33,880 nt of DNA from positions 1 to 33,880 of the forward strand of contig LRSR01010328.1 in NCBI GenBank assembly GCA_001579985.1, in the 5' to 3' direction. The notes under the pieces are model-generated. The model made no database searches, was not told where the DNA came from, and saw nothing but the letters and a program-made list of their open reading frames with translations. The DNA is from Hypsibius dujardini (taxonomy: Eukaryota; Tardigrada; Eutardigrada; Parachela; Hypsibiidae). The position numbers were made by a program, and so were the translations under genes. Position 1 is the stretch's first letter; each line of letters begins with the position of its first letter. Positions 31,001-33,880 of this stretch are shown here, in pieces.

Positions 31001-31772
31001 GCAGGCCGTGAGCTAGCCAAAATTTCGAAAAATATGCGGTTTCTTTCCATCCACCAATTTGACCATCTATAGTCTCTAAAATATGTATCTAGTCAGATTG
31101 TTGACTGACAAGGGCAAGAATGTGTCCTTAACAGTTTAAATGTCGAAGGGGAAAAAGTTTCTTATGGGGGACAGTTTCGAGAATTTTCGTTTGTCATACA
31201 ATCTGGTCGCGGTTAAATGTCTCCGTCGGAAATTATTTGTCTTTGGATTGTCAAATTTGTCCTAGAATAAGAGTGGCAATCTTTTTTTCTAGAAGAACTA
31301 CCACAGAAACTGACTTTTTGTCCTGGAAGAAATTTAGGCGGACATACATTTTTAACAAGAGCTGAGTTTAAAAACTTTGCTTCAGTTTTTGCATATATAT
31401 ACTTTACGCACATTACGTTTGTTGCACACCAACAGTGCCTGTACATGTGCATGCCACACATTCATTTGATTGCCAATCGATTGGTTTTTCTCCAGAGGTT
31501 TGGGAACTGAATCTTGCTTTATCAGGCATTGCAAACTTTAGTTACTAATGTTTTTTTTGGGAAATGATGATGCCACTTAAATCATAGTTCATCGCATTCT
31601 GAAACCATTTCGAATTCATTTCGAATGACTGTTTGTTTCTATGGTAAAGCGAATGAACACTTGCAGTTGGTACACCAATCTCACAATAGTTTCACTCGTA
31701 AAGTTGGCGAGTTGCGGCTGCCTTTTCACACCTCAGTCAAAGCTCAATCTTTGGTGGGGAGATCATGACGTA

Positions 31773-31915
31773 CTTTAGTGCTACGATTATAACGGTCGGT
31801 TAAGCTCCGCCTCCGTCACAAGCGCTTCTGTTATGAGTTGGCACTCAGCCAAGACGCACAGGCTGAGTGCGCTGCCCGGGTGTAAAAACCGACCATTATA
31901 ATCGTGGCACTACAG
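31773..31915. mobile_element. MITE, 143 bp, TA-flanked
   Basis: Left end CTTTAGTGCTACGATTATAA and complemented right end CTGTAGTGCCACGATTATAA match at nearly every position through CGGTCGGTT. TA flanks both sides (31771-31772, 31916-31917). An inner hairpin pairs GCACTCAGCC with GGCTGAGTGC. The terminal CTGTAGTG is shared with the element at 483-647, which supports one family. Confidence 0.8.
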
Positions 31916-32938
31916 TACTATATGAAGCAGTATGCCTTGGCGTGCTTCGAAATAATAAACACATAATTGAAAATGTTTTGTAGGCATGTGAGGCCTTTTT
32001 ACACAATCACTTTCAAATTTTTTTTATCATCCCCCGTCCGCCCGATAGTAAAAACGAATCACATTTTCATGTGTAACACAATTAAACACGATTAATTAAG
32101 CATTTAAACAAATAAGTTTATATAAAACGTATATGTTGAAATTTGCATAATTTGGCGAGCCAGATATTTTTTAATTATTCTTTCCCTCCGATTTAGTGTA
32201 ATATGGGACAAGCCTCTGTAGGATGGAACAGTGTCCGCGATAGTGTAGCAATCTTTTGTTGTAATGTTTTTCAGTTGAACTACTTAATGCACTCATAATC
32301 TCTTGATTGGTTCACCATGTTACGTGGGAGGATGGATTGCTTTGCGAATTGTAATCACGTTTTGCTGGAGGGAATAATTCAGGCTAAATCCCTGTGCAAA
32401 ATCGAGGCATGCATGTCTCGGTAGGAAATTCAAGTAATAATAACGAGAGTGCGGTTCTCAACGTTTGCCATCAATATCCTAAATGTATCAAAAAAGTTTT
32501 GATGAACGAATTTGAGCAAGTAATCAGCCAGAGCTGTCAAGGAACCCGATCAGTGAATTCCGGAAATTTGCGGATCCCATTAGGAGGAGCTGTAAGGCAG
32601 CCGGGCTGCCAATAATCGAAAAATGCGAATAGACCAATCACAAGCCTTAATTTTGACACGTACGGCTCAACATTTCGCATGCTCTGTGATACCCTTTTTT
32701 GATATTCTTTCTTCAACAAACATTTTGACAGACTTTATTGACGACCGCAGGGTCTTCAATATCATGTTGTGTACAATTTAAAATTATTGTATAATTAACT
32801 TATTTACAACTTAAGTAAGAAACGAACGGGCCAAGCCATCTGTCGATCTTTTTGTGTGGTGAACTTACACCTGGAAATATGTACTGCCACTCGTGCGTGC
32901 AGGTTCAATTGGGGTGAAACGGAGATATTGTTGCTCTA

Positions 32939-33385
32939 ATGAAGGAGACTATTCGCATTTACGTCCGCCTCAAGCCATTGGAGGGGCGTAAAAGTAGCTG
33001 CCACTACGAAACTTTCCAGGAATCCGAGAACCCATCGAACGACAACGCACAGACACACATTTTTCAATTAAGTATCCCGAAAGAAGCCGCGGACGGGCAT
33101 GTCAACAATTCCAGGGAGCTATTTCGCTTCCACTTTGACGGGGTATTGGAGAGTGGCATCAGTCAAACCGATGTTTTTGAGATTGTCGCGAAGCCAATTG
33201 TCGAACGGGTATTGGACGGCTATAACGGGATCCTATTTGCGTATGGCCAAACAGGAAGTGGCAAAACCTTTACCATCACGGGACATGGTGTGCAGGAGAA
33301 GGTTGCCACGACAAAAGGCATCATTCCGAGGACCCTGGCGTATATTTTTGCACAGATTAATAAATCCGCCATCACAAATAATGAG
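32939..33385 (+). CDS. KIF6: Kinesin KIF6 (kinesin-9 family), first coding exon, partial
   Basis: 149 codons from ATG to a GTAAAA donor in phase 0; the remaining exons lie beyond the window. Kinesin motors hydrolyse ATP to move on microtubules, and the KIF6/KIF9 family is associated with motile cilia and flagella. The start TIRIYVRLKP is the first motor strand. GYNGILFAYGQTGSGKTFTI carries the P-loop GQTGSGKT (about residues 103-110). The features ADGHVNNSRELFRFHF, VFEIVAKPIVERVL and KGIIPRTLAYIF match KIF6 more closely than KIF9 or other kinesins, from memory of the family. Switch I, switch II and the stalk are not in view. The exon is GC-rich against AT-rich surroundings. Confidence 0.9.
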
Positions 33386-33880
33386 GTAAAAACGTATTAA
33401 TTTGAATTTTCATACAGACATATTCGTGACACATGCACCTCTCGCTTTAAATTTTATATCTGAATGTATTCTATAGCATGTGACGTGAATCAACGCATAT
33501 TTATTTAAATTTTTAAGGAAACAAAATTCTCTGACAAAACAACATATTTTTGCAAGATAATTTAAAGTTTCCCTTCTCGCAATACAATCTCCATTTACAA
33601 TATGACCTATCATTGGCATAGTCGTTAGCAGTTTCATATGGATATAAAGTTGCTTGTGATAAAATGTTTATCTTCGTATCTTAAAGTGAAGTTTTTTTGC
33701 CAACAAAAAAAGACAGTTTTTTTAAATACTTGGGTGAAAATAATAAAAAATTTTACTTGTCGTTTTTAGCTGTATTATCAGTTTTTTTATGAATCAACGC
33801 ATAGCTATTTAAATATCCTAAATTTTTTTTTATTTATTCATATGCTAAAACAAACAAAAGAAAAACCATATTATGGCAAC
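33386..33880 (+). other. Start of KIF6 intron 1
   Basis: After the donor GTAAAAAC the sequence is AT-rich with T-tracts and no coding exon through the window end. No branch point or acceptor could be linked to a following exon. Confidence 0.6.

Larger units (their letters stand above)
28814..32938. other. 4.1-kb gene-poor region upstream of KIF6
   Basis: It contains the 828-bp palindrome (29292-30119), a dispersed repeat copy (30795-31000) and a MITE (31773-31915). The rest is AT-rich with no supported exon. The KIF6 promoter and leader should lie at its right end. Confidence 0.4.

Noticed and set aside
31213-31461. Minus-strand Cys-containing 82-codon frame
   Set aside because: AT-rich, no good start context, no secretion signal, and no conserved motif.
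1-33880. tRNA, rRNA or CRISPR features
   Set aside because: I looked for T-loop/anticodon patterns and evenly spaced direct repeats and found none; the repeats present are microsatellites or inverted repeats.

Overview
This window is nuclear DNA from an animal, most likely an invertebrate. Several genes are split by GT-AG introns that join in phase. The coding blocks are GC-rich and sit in AT-rich non-coding DNA, AATAAA poly(A) signals follow several stop codons, and the conserved proteins (FZR1/Cdh1, CCDC180, a serpin, KIF6) are animal genes. I cannot name the species or phylum from sequence alone. Introns and spacers are crowded with (CTGT)n/(CAGA)n tetranucleotide repeats and with palindromic or foldback elements.

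Layout. Positions 10-212 (+) hold the last coding exon of an unrecognised gene, with a poly(A) signal at 343. Two small TA-flanked inverted-repeat elements follow (483-647 and 680-951). A two-exon gene for a 37-residue Lys/Glu/Pro/Ala peptide lies at 1295-1515 (+). A probable two-exon gene for a small secreted protein lies at 2192-3565 (-). FZR1/Cdh1, the APC/C co-activator, occupies 4527-8975 (-) in eight coding exons (561 aa). CCDC180 occupies 10876-20703 (-) in ten coding exons (about 1498 aa). A 4.7-kb gene-poor stretch full of inverted repeats separates it from an intracellular-type serpin with three coding exons at 25393-27570 (+). That gene is convergent with a secreted glycine/tyrosine-rich protein at 27801-28496 (-). 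Another 4.4-kb gene-poor stretch carries an 828-bp near-perfect palindrome and a MITE. The first coding exon of kinesin KIF6 starts at 32939 (+), and the gene runs off the window.

There is no operon-like organisation. KIF6 and CCDC180 both belong to families linked to motile cilia and flagella. FZR1 drives late-mitotic and G1 protein degradation. The serpin, the glycine-rich protein and the two small-peptide genes are unrelated to these. I reconstructed every multi-exon gene by matching splice sites, reading phase and remembered family conservation; no alignment or transcript was available.

The most unusual non-coding structure is in CCDC180 intron 2. Two opposed blocks of about 39-bp units, each able to fold on itself, together form a larger inverted repeat (about 17905-18535). 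The same intron also carries a TA-flanked mariner-type MITE (18695-19275).
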